The notes under the pieces are model-generated. The model was not told the origin of the DNA and searched no databases. It saw only the letters and a list, made by a program, of their open reading frames with translations. A stretch of 64,000 nucleotides of DNA from Flavobacteriales bacterium. Lineage in GTDB: Bacteria > Bacteroidota > Bacteroidia > Flavobacteriales_F > PHOS-HE28. Below are positions 42,484-49,879 of the stretch, piece after piece. Location of the stretch: the NCBI GenBank assembly GCA_016713875.1, contig JADJOI010000003.1, positions 1,488,001 through 1,552,000 of the forward strand, read 5' to 3'. The position numbers and the translations under genes are program-made. How positions within the stretch are numbered: the stretch's first letter is position 1; each line of letters opens with the position of its first letter.

Positions 42484-43506
42484 ATGGAACTCTACCTCGA
42501 CAGCGCCGACATCAAGGAGATCGACGAAGCCTTCAAGCTCGGCTTCCTCACCGGCCTCACCACCACGCCCACCTTCATGCACCGGGGCGGGGTCACCAAC
42601 ATCGACAAGATGATCCTCGACCTCGCCAAGAAGGTCCCCATCCTGCAGGTGGAGGCCCTGGGCGAGACCGCCGAGGAGGTGGTGAAGGAGGCCAAGCGCC
42701 AGCTGAAGATGGGCCTGAAGAAGGAGACCACCGTCTTCAAGATCCCTGTGAGCCTCGAGGGACTGCGTGCGTGCAAGATGCTGCGCAACGAGGGCATCAT
42801 GGTGAACGTGCACTTGGTGTACACCATTCAGCAGGCCTACATGGCCATGCAGGCCGGGGCCACCTATGTGTGCCCGCTCGTCGGCCGCCTGCAGGACCAG
42901 GGCCACGATGCCCTCGCCCTCGTGGAGCAGTGCGTGCGCGCCGTGAACTATTACGGCTACGACACCAAGATCATGTTCAGCAGCGTGCGCACCGTGGAGC
43001 ACGTGCGCAACGCCGTGGACCTCGGGGTGCACACGATCACCGTGCCCTGGAAGCTGATGAAGCAGCTCACCGACAACCACTTCACGGCCATCGGCACCAA
43101 GCAGTTCTACGTGGACACGCGCCTGATCACCATGAAGGTGAAGGACGTGCTCTCGCGCAGCAACCCGACCGTGAAGGACAGCGCCACGGTGAGCGAAGCG
43201 CTGGTGGAGATGACCAAGCACGGCTTCGGCGCGGTGATGGTGGTGGATAGCAAGGGCAAGAACGTGGGCGTGTTCACCGATGGCGGCCTGCGCCGTGGCA
43301 TCGAGAAGGAGGGCAACAAGTTCCTCACGAAAAAGCTGAGCACCCTGAAGTTCAGCGCACCCTTCACCATCAACCCGGAAGCCCTGCTCGACGAGGCCCA
43401 GAAGGCCTTCAAGGAGCACAAGGTGGACACGTTGAGCGTGAGCGAGAACGGCAAGCAGCTCGGCATGCTCGACATCCAGGACCTGATGAAGGCGATCGCG
43501 GGATAG
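42484..43506 (+). CDS. Transaldolase/fructose-6-phosphate-aldolase domain fused to KdsD-type CBS pair
   Basis: 340 residues. Residues 1-215 follow FSA/TalC with almost no gaps: LYLDSADI (Asp 6), GLTTTPTF, catalytic Schiff-base Lys 86 in VFKIPVSLEGL, YVCPLVGRLQDQG. Compared with E. coli FsaA, Asn 28, Thr 109, Ala 129 and Tyr 131 correspond to Thr 28, His 110, Cys 130 and Leu 132, so specificity has probably changed. Residues about 217-340 are two CBS domains with GVFTDGGLRRGI, closely matching GIFTDGDLRR of arabinose-5-phosphate isomerase KdsD. Lying between kdsA and a kdsC-like gene, it may supply or regulate arabinose 5-phosphate; that role is inferred. Confidence 0.88.
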   Translation: MELYLDSADIKEIDEAFKLGFLTGLTTTPTFMHRGGVTNIDKMILDLAKKVPILQVEALGETAEEVVKEAKRQLKMGLKKETTVFKIPVSLEGLRACKMLRNEGIMVNVHLVYTIQQAYMAMQAGATYVCPLVGRLQDQGHDALALVEQCVRAVNYYGYDTKIMFSSVRTVEHVRNAVDLGVHTITVPWKLMKQLTDNHFTAIGTKQFYVDTRLITMKVKDVLSRSNPTVKDSATVSEALVEMTKHGFGAVMVVDSKGKNVGVFTDGGLRRGIEKEGNKFLTKKLSTLKFSAPFTINPEALLDEAQKAFKEHKVDTLSVSENGKQLGMLDIQDLMKAIAG

Positions 43507-43523
43507 ACTCCCCGCCGGCCTGC

Positions 43524-43606
43524 GCGCGTTGCGTGTTGAGAGGTTACGCGTTACGTGTTGCGGGTTGGGACAACGCCGCAACACGCAACGCGCCAACACG
43601 CAACGC
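43524..43606. repeat. Inverted-repeat cluster of GCGTTGCGTGTTG type
   Basis: GCGCGTTGCGTGTTG at 43524-43538 is repeated exactly inverted at 43579-43593, and a second inverted copy (CCAACACGCAACGC) follows at 43593-43606. A degenerate direct copy (ACGCGTTACGTGTTGCGG) lies between. It occupies nearly all the gap between the aldolase-CBS gene and the HAD gene, ending 7 bases before the ATG at 43613. Confidence 0.88.
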
Positions 43607-43612
43607 ATCCCC

Positions 43613-44290
43613 ATGTCCCTCCTCCTCCCCTTCACCACCCACGGCCTCCGCGTCATCGGATCGGAGCCTGAGCTGCTGCGTCGCCTGGCCCGCACCAAGG
43701 CCGTGCTCTTCGATTGGGACGGCGTGTTCAACGACGGCTTCAAGGATGCGGAGGGCGGCAGTCCGTTCAGTGAGGTGGGCAGCATGGGCGTGAACCTGCT
43801 GCGCTTCGCCCTGTGGCTGCGCAACGGCCACCTGCCCAAGGCCGCGGTGATCACCGGCCAGCACAATCCGTACGCGGAGCGCTTCGCCCAGCGCGAGCGG
43901 CTGCACGGCGTGTACATGGGCTTCACCAACAAGCCCGAGGCCTTCGATGCCTTCCTTGCGAAGCACGGGCTGCAGGCCGATGAGGTGGCCTTCTTCTTCG
44001 ACGATGTGCTGGACCTACCGGTGGCGGCGCGCTGCGGCCTGCGGGTGATGATCGGCAGCCCGGTGACGGCATGGCTCGTGGAGCAGGCCATCGCACGCGG
44101 CGAGGTGGACCTCGTTACGGGCAACAGTGGCGGGAACAATGGGCTGCGCGAGGCCACGGATGCCGTGATGGCCCTGCTGGGGGTGGGTCGGGACGTGCTC
44201 GCACACCGCGCCACCTACTCGGGGACCTACCAGCGCTACCTGGGCGAGCGCCAGGCGGTGGCGCCTGAGATCGTGCGGAACGCGCGCTGA
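43613..44290 (+). CDS. KdsC-like HAD phosphatase
   Basis: 225 residues. HAD motif I VLFDWDGVFNDG, motif II in AVITGQHNPYAERFAQR, and motif III/IV in NKPEAFDAFLAKHGLQADEVAFFFDDVLDLPVAARCGL, which parallels the cap-less KdsC pattern (ITG..., K...F..., DD..DLP...G). KdsC removes the phosphate from KDO-8-phosphate. It is longer at the C-terminus than E. coli KdsC (188 residues). A nucleotidyltransferase-associated HAD role is the main alternative. Position after kdsA and the aldolase-CBS fusion supports the KDO assignment. Confidence 0.75.
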   Translation: MSLLLPFTTHGLRVIGSEPELLRRLARTKAVLFDWDGVFNDGFKDAEGGSPFSEVGSMGVNLLRFALWLRNGHLPKAAVITGQHNPYAERFAQRERLHGVYMGFTNKPEAFDAFLAKHGLQADEVAFFFDDVLDLPVAARCGLRVMIGSPVTAWLVEQAIARGEVDLVTGNSGGNNGLREATDAVMALLGVGRDVLAHRATYSGTYQRYLGERQAVAPEIVRNAR

Positions 44291-44746
44291 TCAGGGCTTG
44301 GTGGCGGGCGCCATGCCACGCAGGCGGAACTTCACCGTCGCGCCTGTGGCGGTCACGGGAACGGCCGCCTTCTCGAACAGCACGGCCGATGGTTTGCCCA
44401 GCACATCGTTGCTGAAGCCGATCGGCTCAGCCGGCAAGCCCTGGGGGTTCCTGTCCAGCGCGTCGTTGCCGTTGAGATCGAGGAAGGCCTTCACGGCGTA
44501 GCGCCCTTCGGGCAACTCAGTGAACCGGAGCGTGGTCGACGGGCGCACCGCCTCCACCTTGCGCTGCAGACAGCCCTTATCCGTGCTGAACGAGGCGGCG
44601 TCCGGGCAAACGGCGACCATCAGCGGTCCTGGGCCGGACTGTGGCACGGCCACGTCCACCACCAGGGTGCCCTGTGCCATCGACCGGACCAGCAAGATGC
44701 AGGCCCAAGGAAGGAGCACGGAGCGGATCGACGGGATCAGAAGCAT
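44291..44746 (-). CDS. DUF2141 exported protein
   Basis: 151 residues with an N-terminal signal (VLLPWACILLVRSMAQ) and the DUF2141 core: VAVCPDAASFS, LRFTELPEGRYAVKAFLDLNGNDALDRNPQGLPAEPIGFSND. It forms a transthyretin-like beta-sandwich; function unknown, and common in Bacteroidota. It is the last gene of the six-gene minus-strand operon, its start overlapping the aat stop by 10 bases. Its stop abuts that of the convergent KdsC-like gene. Confidence 0.9.
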   Translation of the reverse strand: MLLIPSIRSVLLPWACILLVRSMAQGTLVVDVAVPQSGPGPLMVAVCPDAASFSTDKGCLQRKVEAVRPSTTLRFTELPEGRYAVKAFLDLNGNDALDRNPQGLPAEPIGFSNDVLGKPSAVLFEKAAVPVTATGATVKFRLRGMAPATKP

Positions 44747-45342
44747 GCAGGCACCTGCTTGGCGGCGGCAAGCATACGCAAGAACCTTGCCCGCGGGACC
44801 TCCACCGCACCCAGGCTGGCCGTGAAGGGGTTCAAATACTGTGAGTCGAACAGCGTGAACCCGCGCTGGCGGAGGTGCTCGGCCAGGGCGTGGAACGCCA
44901 CCTTGCCCGCATTCGGCCGGCGATGGAAGAGGCTCTCCCCGAAAAAGGCCCCGCCGAGGGCCACTCCATAGATGCCGCCGATCAGCGCGCGCGTGCCGGT
45001 GCCTTCGGCGGACCAGACCTCCACGCTATGGGCATGCCCGGCCCGGTGCAGCTGGGCGTAGGTGGCCCGGATGCGCGCGTCGATCCAGGTCTCCGCACGA
45101 TCCGCGCAGGCGTCGATCACGGCCGTGAAAGCCTGATCCCGGGTGATGAGAAGACCCGGGTTGCGCATGATCCGGGCAAGGCGGGTATTGGGCCTTAGGG
45201 CGTCCAGGTCGAACACCGCCCGGGGATCGGGATCGTGCCAGTAGAGCTCTCCATCGGCATGGGCCATGGGGAAACGGCCTTCACCGTAGGCGGCCATCAG
45301 GACATGCACCGGGATCACCGGTACCTCGGTCGTCCGGCTCAT
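44737..45342 (-). CDS. aat: Leucyl/phenylalanyl-tRNA--protein transferase
   Basis: 201 residues, normal length. Attaches Leu or Phe from tRNA to N-terminal Lys/Arg of proteins, marking them for ClpS/ClpAP degradation. Family blocks: GRFPMAHADGELYWHDPDPR, GTRALIGGIYGVALGGAFFGESLFHRRPNAGKVAFHAL, and FTLFDSQYLNPFTASLGAVEVPRARF. Overlaps the subtilase gene by 4 bases (ATGA). Confidence 0.95.
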   Translation of the reverse strand: MSRTTEVPVIPVHVLMAAYGEGRFPMAHADGELYWHDPDPRAVFDLDALRPNTRLARIMRNPGLLITRDQAFTAVIDACADRAETWIDARIRATYAQLHRAGHAHSVEVWSAEGTGTRALIGGIYGVALGGAFFGESLFHRRPNAGKVAFHALAEHLRQRGFTLFDSQYLNPFTASLGAVEVPRARFLRMLAAAKQVPACF

Positions 45343-47030
45343 GGGCGGACCTTCACCACCGAGCGCTCCAGCAGGGGGCCGCCCAGGTCGGCGCGGAGGT
45401 GATAGATCCCGTCCGGCAGGCCCGCCAGCTGCGGATCGGCGATGGCGAGCTGCCGGTAGGTGCCGGGCTCTACGGGCTCGGTAAGCCGCCAGACCAGCCG
45501 CCCCAAGGCATCGAACAGCTCCAGCACCAGCCGGTCCGCCTCGCCGGTGTACAGCCCCGCCGTGAACCCGTCGTTGAAAGGCATCGGGAACAGCTCCAGC
45601 ACCGCCTCATGACGCAGGCCGGTCAGGTCCTCACCCTTCAGCAGCAGGTGAGCCCGCCACAGGTCGGGGATCCCGTACCCCAGGTCGATATCCGGGCGGA
45701 GGGCCTGCGAGGCGCTTTGTCGGATGGCGTCGGTGATCTCCACGGCCGTGCGTTCGGGATGCAGCTGCCACAGGCAGCAGGCCAGGCCGGCCACGATGGG
45801 ACCACTGAACGAGGTGCCGTTGATCCGTGCGAGCGAGGTACCGTCCACATCCAGTCCGGTGGCCTGCCAGCCCACCGCGCACACGTCGGGCTTCACCCGC
45901 CCGTCCGCCGATGGACCGTGCCCGCTGAAGGGGGCGCTCTGGCGTTCGAGGCCCACGGCCCCCACGGCCAGGATACCCTCGGCGTCGGCCGGTGGACTGA
46001 TCCGGTACCAGGCGCTCTCCCCGCTGTTGCCCGCGCTGTTCACCACCACCATGCCTTTACGGGCGGCGACGCCGGCGGCGATGCTGATCCGCGTGGTACG
46101 ACCGTCGAGGTCGTCCACGCTGTGGTCCTGCGTACTGTCGTCGAAGGTGGTATAGCCCAGGGAGGTGTTCAACACGTCGCAGCCCAGGCTGTCCAGAAGT
46201 TCGGCTCCGCGCACCCAGTGGTCCTCCTCCACGATGAACTCGTTATCGGCGTCCTCGGTGCGCACCAGGGCCACATCCACCTCAGGGGCCACACCCAGGA
46301 ATCGTCCGGGCAGGTCGCCGGCGATCACGGAAAGCACACTGCGGCCATGCCAATGGTCATCGTAGACATCGCCGTCGGCCTGCACCAGGTCGGCGGCGAG
46401 CACGATGCCCTGGCGGTCCCGCAACGCCGCAAAGGCGGGTAGTTCGTCGACGCCGTCGAAACCACTGTCCAGGACACCCAGCACCATGCCCCGGCCGGTG
46501 GCGCCAGCGCGGTGGAGCAGGTGCCCGTTGAGCATGCTCAGCTGCCGGAAGCCCTGGCCGTAGGTGGATTCATCGACCGCATCGACGCTGTTCTTCATCA
46601 CGGCCGGGTATTTGGCCCCGTCACGTGCCGGGCGCGGCCGTCCATCGTGCATGCACCGGATGGCCCGCACGAAGGGCAGTCGGTCCAGGGTGTCCAATGC
46701 CAGGGTGTCGGTGCTTCGGATGGTGGCACTGTTCTGCCATCGGCTGGTGCCGAGCACCTGCAGGTCACCGGCCTGCTGTAGGGCGAACACGAACGCGGGA
46801 TCCACCGGCAGGTCCAGGGAATCGAGCGGAATGCCCTGGCGGACGCGCCGTTCGACCGCGCGCGGGCCGAGGAAGGTGCCGGGGGCGTCGAAGCTGTGGG
46901 GCGTCCCCCCCTTGTGGGTGAACTCGATGAGGTAGGTGGCTGGCGCCGTCTGGGCAGGAGCCCGTCCCCAAGCGATCAGCAAAACCGCCATCGCCAGCAC
47001 CGGATGCCGGTGGAAGCGATCAGTCCCCAT
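45339..47030 (-). CDS. Secreted S8 (subtilisin-like) serine protease with T9SS sorting domain
   Basis: 563 residues. Signal peptide (AMAVLLIAWGRAPAQ), an inhibitor_I9-like prodomain, and the catalytic domain with Asp in GVLDSGFD (about 186), His in DDHWHGRSVLSVIAG (about 223), oxyanion Asn in VVNSAGNSG (about 330) and Ser in NGTSFSGPIVAGLA (about 405). The C-terminal 80 residues (FPMPFNDGFTAGL, FDALGRLVWRL, final ERSVVKV) are a T9SS type A sorting domain. It is therefore a cell-surface or released protease. Overlaps its neighbours on both sides. Confidence 0.93.
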   Translation of the reverse strand: MGTDRFHRHPVLAMAVLLIAWGRAPAQTAPATYLIEFTHKGGTPHSFDAPGTFLGPRAVERRVRQGIPLDSLDLPVDPAFVFALQQAGDLQVLGTSRWQNSATIRSTDTLALDTLDRLPFVRAIRCMHDGRPRPARDGAKYPAVMKNSVDAVDESTYGQGFRQLSMLNGHLLHRAGATGRGMVLGVLDSGFDGVDELPAFAALRDRQGIVLAADLVQADGDVYDDHWHGRSVLSVIAGDLPGRFLGVAPEVDVALVRTEDADNEFIVEEDHWVRGAELLDSLGCDVLNTSLGYTTFDDSTQDHSVDDLDGRTTRISIAAGVAARKGMVVVNSAGNSGESAWYRISPPADAEGILAVGAVGLERQSAPFSGHGPSADGRVKPDVCAVGWQATGLDVDGTSLARINGTSFSGPIVAGLACCLWQLHPERTAVEITDAIRQSASQALRPDIDLGYGIPDLWRAHLLLKGEDLTGLRHEAVLELFPMPFNDGFTAGLYTGEADRLVLELFDALGRLVWRLTEPVEPGTYRQLAIADPQLAGLPDGIYHLRADLGGPLLERSVVKVRP

Positions 47031-47700
47031 AGGCGGTGATGACCTGCCGGAAGTACCAACCGTTCGTGCCGTTCACCTGCGTGTTCGAGGTGTCCCGCAT
47101 GCGCTCCACAAGACCCACGTTCTTGGCGTAGCGCTCGCGGTAGATCAGCGTGTCCACCTGGTTGTTGGGGTAGTAGTTCCGCACCAGGGCGGTGCTGTCG
47201 AAGCTGAGGCTGCCGTGCTGCCAGGGCACGTCCACCACGTCGTAGCCCACCTCCATGTCCCGCAGGCTGTTGACCGCGTTGAGGTTCCAGCGTTCGCCCG
47301 TTTTCACAGGGAAGGTGAGCTTCAGCAACCGCACATCCTCCTCGGTGCGCTCGGCGTAGGTGCTTTGCCGGGTCTGCGTCCACACGTCCTTGATCCGCCA
47401 GTCGTTCGACAGCGTGTCCCACACGAAGCGCTCGATGCGCTGGGCCATGCGGCCTTCCGGGTCGGTGTACACCGAGTCGACGACCTCGCGTAGGCGGTAG
47501 CGCAGCGACCCACTGATGCCGATGGGCTCGAAGGACCACGACGAATCCACCAGATACTCCACCCAGGCCCCCCGCTCCACCGGGAAGTAACCGTGACCCA
47601 GGTCCACAGGCACGGTCTCGTCCTTGCGGCAGGCAGCTAGCAGGAGCGCGAGAGCTCCGGCAGCGCACAGGGTACGTCGGACGGTGAGGCGCGGGATCAT
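47020..47700 (-). CDS. Lipoprotein of unknown function
   Basis: 226 residues. The lipobox is LLAAC with Cys 24. The mature part begins GHGYFPVERGAWVEYLVDS, a motif seen in many Bacteroidota lipoproteins, and is beta-rich with no catalytic motif. Overlaps the start of the subtilase gene by 11 bases and the mnmA stop by 4 bases. It could be a partner or chaperone of the secreted protease, but only position suggests this. Confidence 0.8.
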   Translation of the reverse strand: MIPRLTVRRTLCAAGALALLLAACRKDETVPVDLGHGYFPVERGAWVEYLVDSSWSFEPIGISGSLRYRLREVVDSVYTDPEGRMAQRIERFVWDTLSNDWRIKDVWTQTRQSTYAERTEEDVRLLKLTFPVKTGERWNLNAVNSLRDMEVGYDVVDVPWQHGSLSFDSTALVRNYYPNNQVDTLIYRERYAKNVGLVERMRDTSNTQVNGTNGWYFRQVITAYGD

Positions 47701-48806
47701 GGCATGCGATCGATGAAACCTCCTCCGAGCACATCATCGCCCTCATAGAAGACGGCGCTCTGCCCCGGTGCGATGCCTGTCACCGGCGCGTGGAACTCCA
47801 CACGCACATGTTCACCGTCCATCCGGAGGGTGCTGGGCGTGCCCTTGTCCTTGTATCGCACTTTGGTGACGGCTTCGATCTCGCCGTTCAACGCGTTGAT
47901 CTTCAAGAAGTTCGGACGACGCACCCACATGGTCTGTCGATGCAGGTCCTCCTTGCGCCCGAGCACCACCGTATTGGACTCCGGCCGGATGTCCGTGACG
48001 TACAGCGGCTCGCCCACGGCGATGCCCAGGCCCTTGCGCTGGCCGATGGTGAAGAAGGGATAGCCGTCGTGCTCACCGAGCACCTCACCGGACGTGCTCA
48101 CAAGCTGGCCATGCGCCAGCTTGGCGGTGGCCTCAGGCTCCTTCCGCTTCAAGAACCCGCGGTAGTCGTTGTCCGGGATGAAGCAGATTTCATAGCTCTC
48201 GCTCTTCTGCGCCAGCTGGGGGAATCCGGCCTCCTGCGCCATCCGGCGGATCTCGCTCTTGTGGGATCCGCCGACGGGGAACCGGGTCCGGGCCAGGCTC
48301 TCCTGCTTGAGGCCCCAAAGCACGTAGCTCTGGTCCTTGCCTTCATCGAGGCCTTTGCTGACGGTGAACCGCCCGGCATGGGGTCCGTCGACCACGGCGG
48401 TCAGACGCGCGTAGTGGCCCGTGGCGATGACCGGGCAGTCCAGCATGTCCGCCCGTTTCAGCAGAGCCTCCCACTTGATGAAGGTGTTGCAGAGCACGCA
48501 CGGGTTCGGGGTGCGGCCGCCGAGGTATTCCTCCACGAAATTGCCGATGATGGCCTCGCCGAACTCCTCGCGGATGTCGAGGATGATGTGGTGGAACCCG
48601 CGGCTGACCGCGAGGCTCCGGGCATCGTTGATGCTGTCCAGGTCGCAACAGCCCGTCAGCCGCTTGGCGCCGCCGCTGCTCGCGTAGTCCCAGGTCTTCA
48701 TGGTGACCCCGACCACTTCGTAGCCCTGCTCGTGCAGCAGCAGCGCCGCCACGGAGCTGTCCACCCCGCCGCTCATGGCCACGAGCACGCGTCCATGCCG
48801 GCTCAT
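47697..48806 (-). CDS. mnmA: tRNA-specific 2-thiouridylase MnmA
   Basis: 369 residues, usual length. PP-loop AMSGGVDSSVAALLL, the catalytic Cys pair in TPNPCVLCNTFIKW and SYEICFIPDND, and the C-terminal barrel. It introduces sulfur at C2 of U34 in Lys, Glu and Gln tRNAs. It is the second gene of the minus-strand operon and overlaps both neighbours by 4 bases (ATGA). Confidence 0.97.
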   Translation of the reverse strand: MSRHGRVLVAMSGGVDSSVAALLLHEQGYEVVGVTMKTWDYASSGGAKRLTGCCDLDSINDARSLAVSRGFHHIILDIREEFGEAIIGNFVEEYLGGRTPNPCVLCNTFIKWEALLKRADMLDCPVIATGHYARLTAVVDGPHAGRFTVSKGLDEGKDQSYVLWGLKQESLARTRFPVGGSHKSEIRRMAQEAGFPQLAQKSESYEICFIPDNDYRGFLKRKEPEATAKLAHGQLVSTSGEVLGEHDGYPFFTIGQRKGLGIAVGEPLYVTDIRPESNTVVLGRKEDLHRQTMWVRRPNFLKINALNGEIEAVTKVRYKDKGTPSTLRMDGEHVRVEFHAPVTGIAPGQSAVFYEGDDVLGGGFIDRMP

Positions 48807-49813
48807 GGAGCGCTGGCTTTGGGCTCGCCATCCAGGTACTCCACCCGGCTCAGCACGCGGCCCGATGCGTCGTATTCGGTCAGCGTGCCGTTGAGCGATC
48901 CGTTGCGATAGGTGCCCTCACGCTTCCTCGACTGCCCTTTCAGCACGCGCTGCACTTCAGGCTTTCCGCCCAAGGCGGGGTCGGCAGGCAACTGCTCCTC
49001 CACCCAGGTTCCATTGCAGTGGTACTCGACGAAAGGCCCTTCCAGCTTCCCCTGGACATAGGTGACCTCGCTGCGCAGTTGATCATCATCGCAGTACTCC
49101 TTGAAGACACCGTTCTCCTTCTTGTCCTTGATGAACCGCCCCTGTTGGTACACGAGCTGCACCTGCACCTTGCCGTTCTCCAGGAAGTGGTACCAGATGC
49201 CATCGCGGTCGCCGTTCACCATGCGGCCTTCGATCTCCTTGACCCCATTGGGGTGGTACCAGGTGAAGGTGCCATCGCCCAGGCCGCGCACGTAGGTGCC
49301 GCGATGCTTCACCTGTCCCCCGGGGAAGAACTGCTCGTGCACCCCATCCTGCGCCCCGTTCGCATAGGTGGCCCGTTCGGCCAGGGTGCCGTCATCGAAC
49401 CAGATGAGCTGCTCGCCATGCTGCAGGCCCTTCAGCCAGCTCTCGCTGGAGCGCTTGCGGCCGTCAGGCCCGAAGTAGGTCCAGATGCTGTCCTTGTCCT
49501 GGCCCACATAGCGACCCTCGGCCATCAACCGGCCGTTCGGGTGATAGTGGCGCGCATGGGCCGCCGTTCCATCGGCATCATGGTCCACGATGCTCTCCAC
49601 CGCGCCGGTGGTGGCGAAGTAGGTGAAGGACCCGACAGGCCGGTCGTCCTTGAACTGGCCGGAATAGCGCAGCTGCGGACTGTCGGCCCAGGTGCGGGCC
49701 CAGGGCCCCTGCTTGCGTCCCTGCGCATAGGTGCGGTTCGGCGCAGGGGATTGAGCGGCCAGGCTTCCGGCCACCAACAAAGGCGGCAACGCGCGTAGAG
49801 CGAGGGATCGCAT
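48803..49813 (-). CDS. Exported YwqK/MORN-repeat protein
   Basis: 336 residues with a signal peptide (ALRALPPLLVAGSLAAQ) followed by about ten copies of a 20-24 residue MORN-variant repeat, for example YHPNGRLMAEGRYVGQDKD and YHPNGVKEIEGRMVNGDRD. Proteins of this type are often labelled 'toxin-antitoxin YwqK family antitoxin', but no toxin gene is present and the repeat is a generic beta-hairpin scaffold. ATG 49813 begins the signal peptide and lies 4 bases after a TATCTTTG element; it heads the six-gene operon. Confidence 0.88.
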   Translation of the reverse strand: MRSLALRALPPLLVAGSLAAQSPAPNRTYAQGRKQGPWARTWADSPQLRYSGQFKDDRPVGSFTYFATTGAVESIVDHDADGTAAHARHYHPNGRLMAEGRYVGQDKDSIWTYFGPDGRKRSSESWLKGLQHGEQLIWFDDGTLAERATYANGAQDGVHEQFFPGGQVKHRGTYVRGLGDGTFTWYHPNGVKEIEGRMVNGDRDGIWYHFLENGKVQVQLVYQQGRFIKDKKENGVFKEYCDDDQLRSEVTYVQGKLEGPFVEYHCNGTWVEEQLPADPALGGKPEVQRVLKGQSRKREGTYRNGSLNGTLTEYDASGRVLSRVEYLDGEPKASAP

Positions 49814-49817
49814 GCGG

Positions 49818-49825
49818 CAAAGATA
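49818..49825 (-). promoter_or_regulatory. -7 element of the MORN-mnmA-aat operon
   Basis: TATCTTTG on the minus strand, an exact match, 4 bases before the ATG at 49813. With the plus-strand element at 49865 it makes a 66-base divergent promoter region. Confidence 0.65.
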
Positions 49826-49864
49826 CCCACGTCTGCCCGGCGGCTTCCGCTGAACGGGGGCCGC

Positions 49865-49872
49865 TATCTTCG
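49865..49872 (+). promoter_or_regulatory. -7 element of the GT9-GT4 gene pair
   Basis: TATCTTCG, one base from consensus, 7 bases before the ATG at 49880. Confidence 0.45.
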
Positions 49873-49879
49873 GCCGCGG

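Noticed and set aside
48803..49813. Toxin-antitoxin module (YwqK 'antitoxin' label)
   Set aside because: The protein is an exported MORN-type repeat scaffold heading an operon with mnmA. No toxin-like partner is adjacent.
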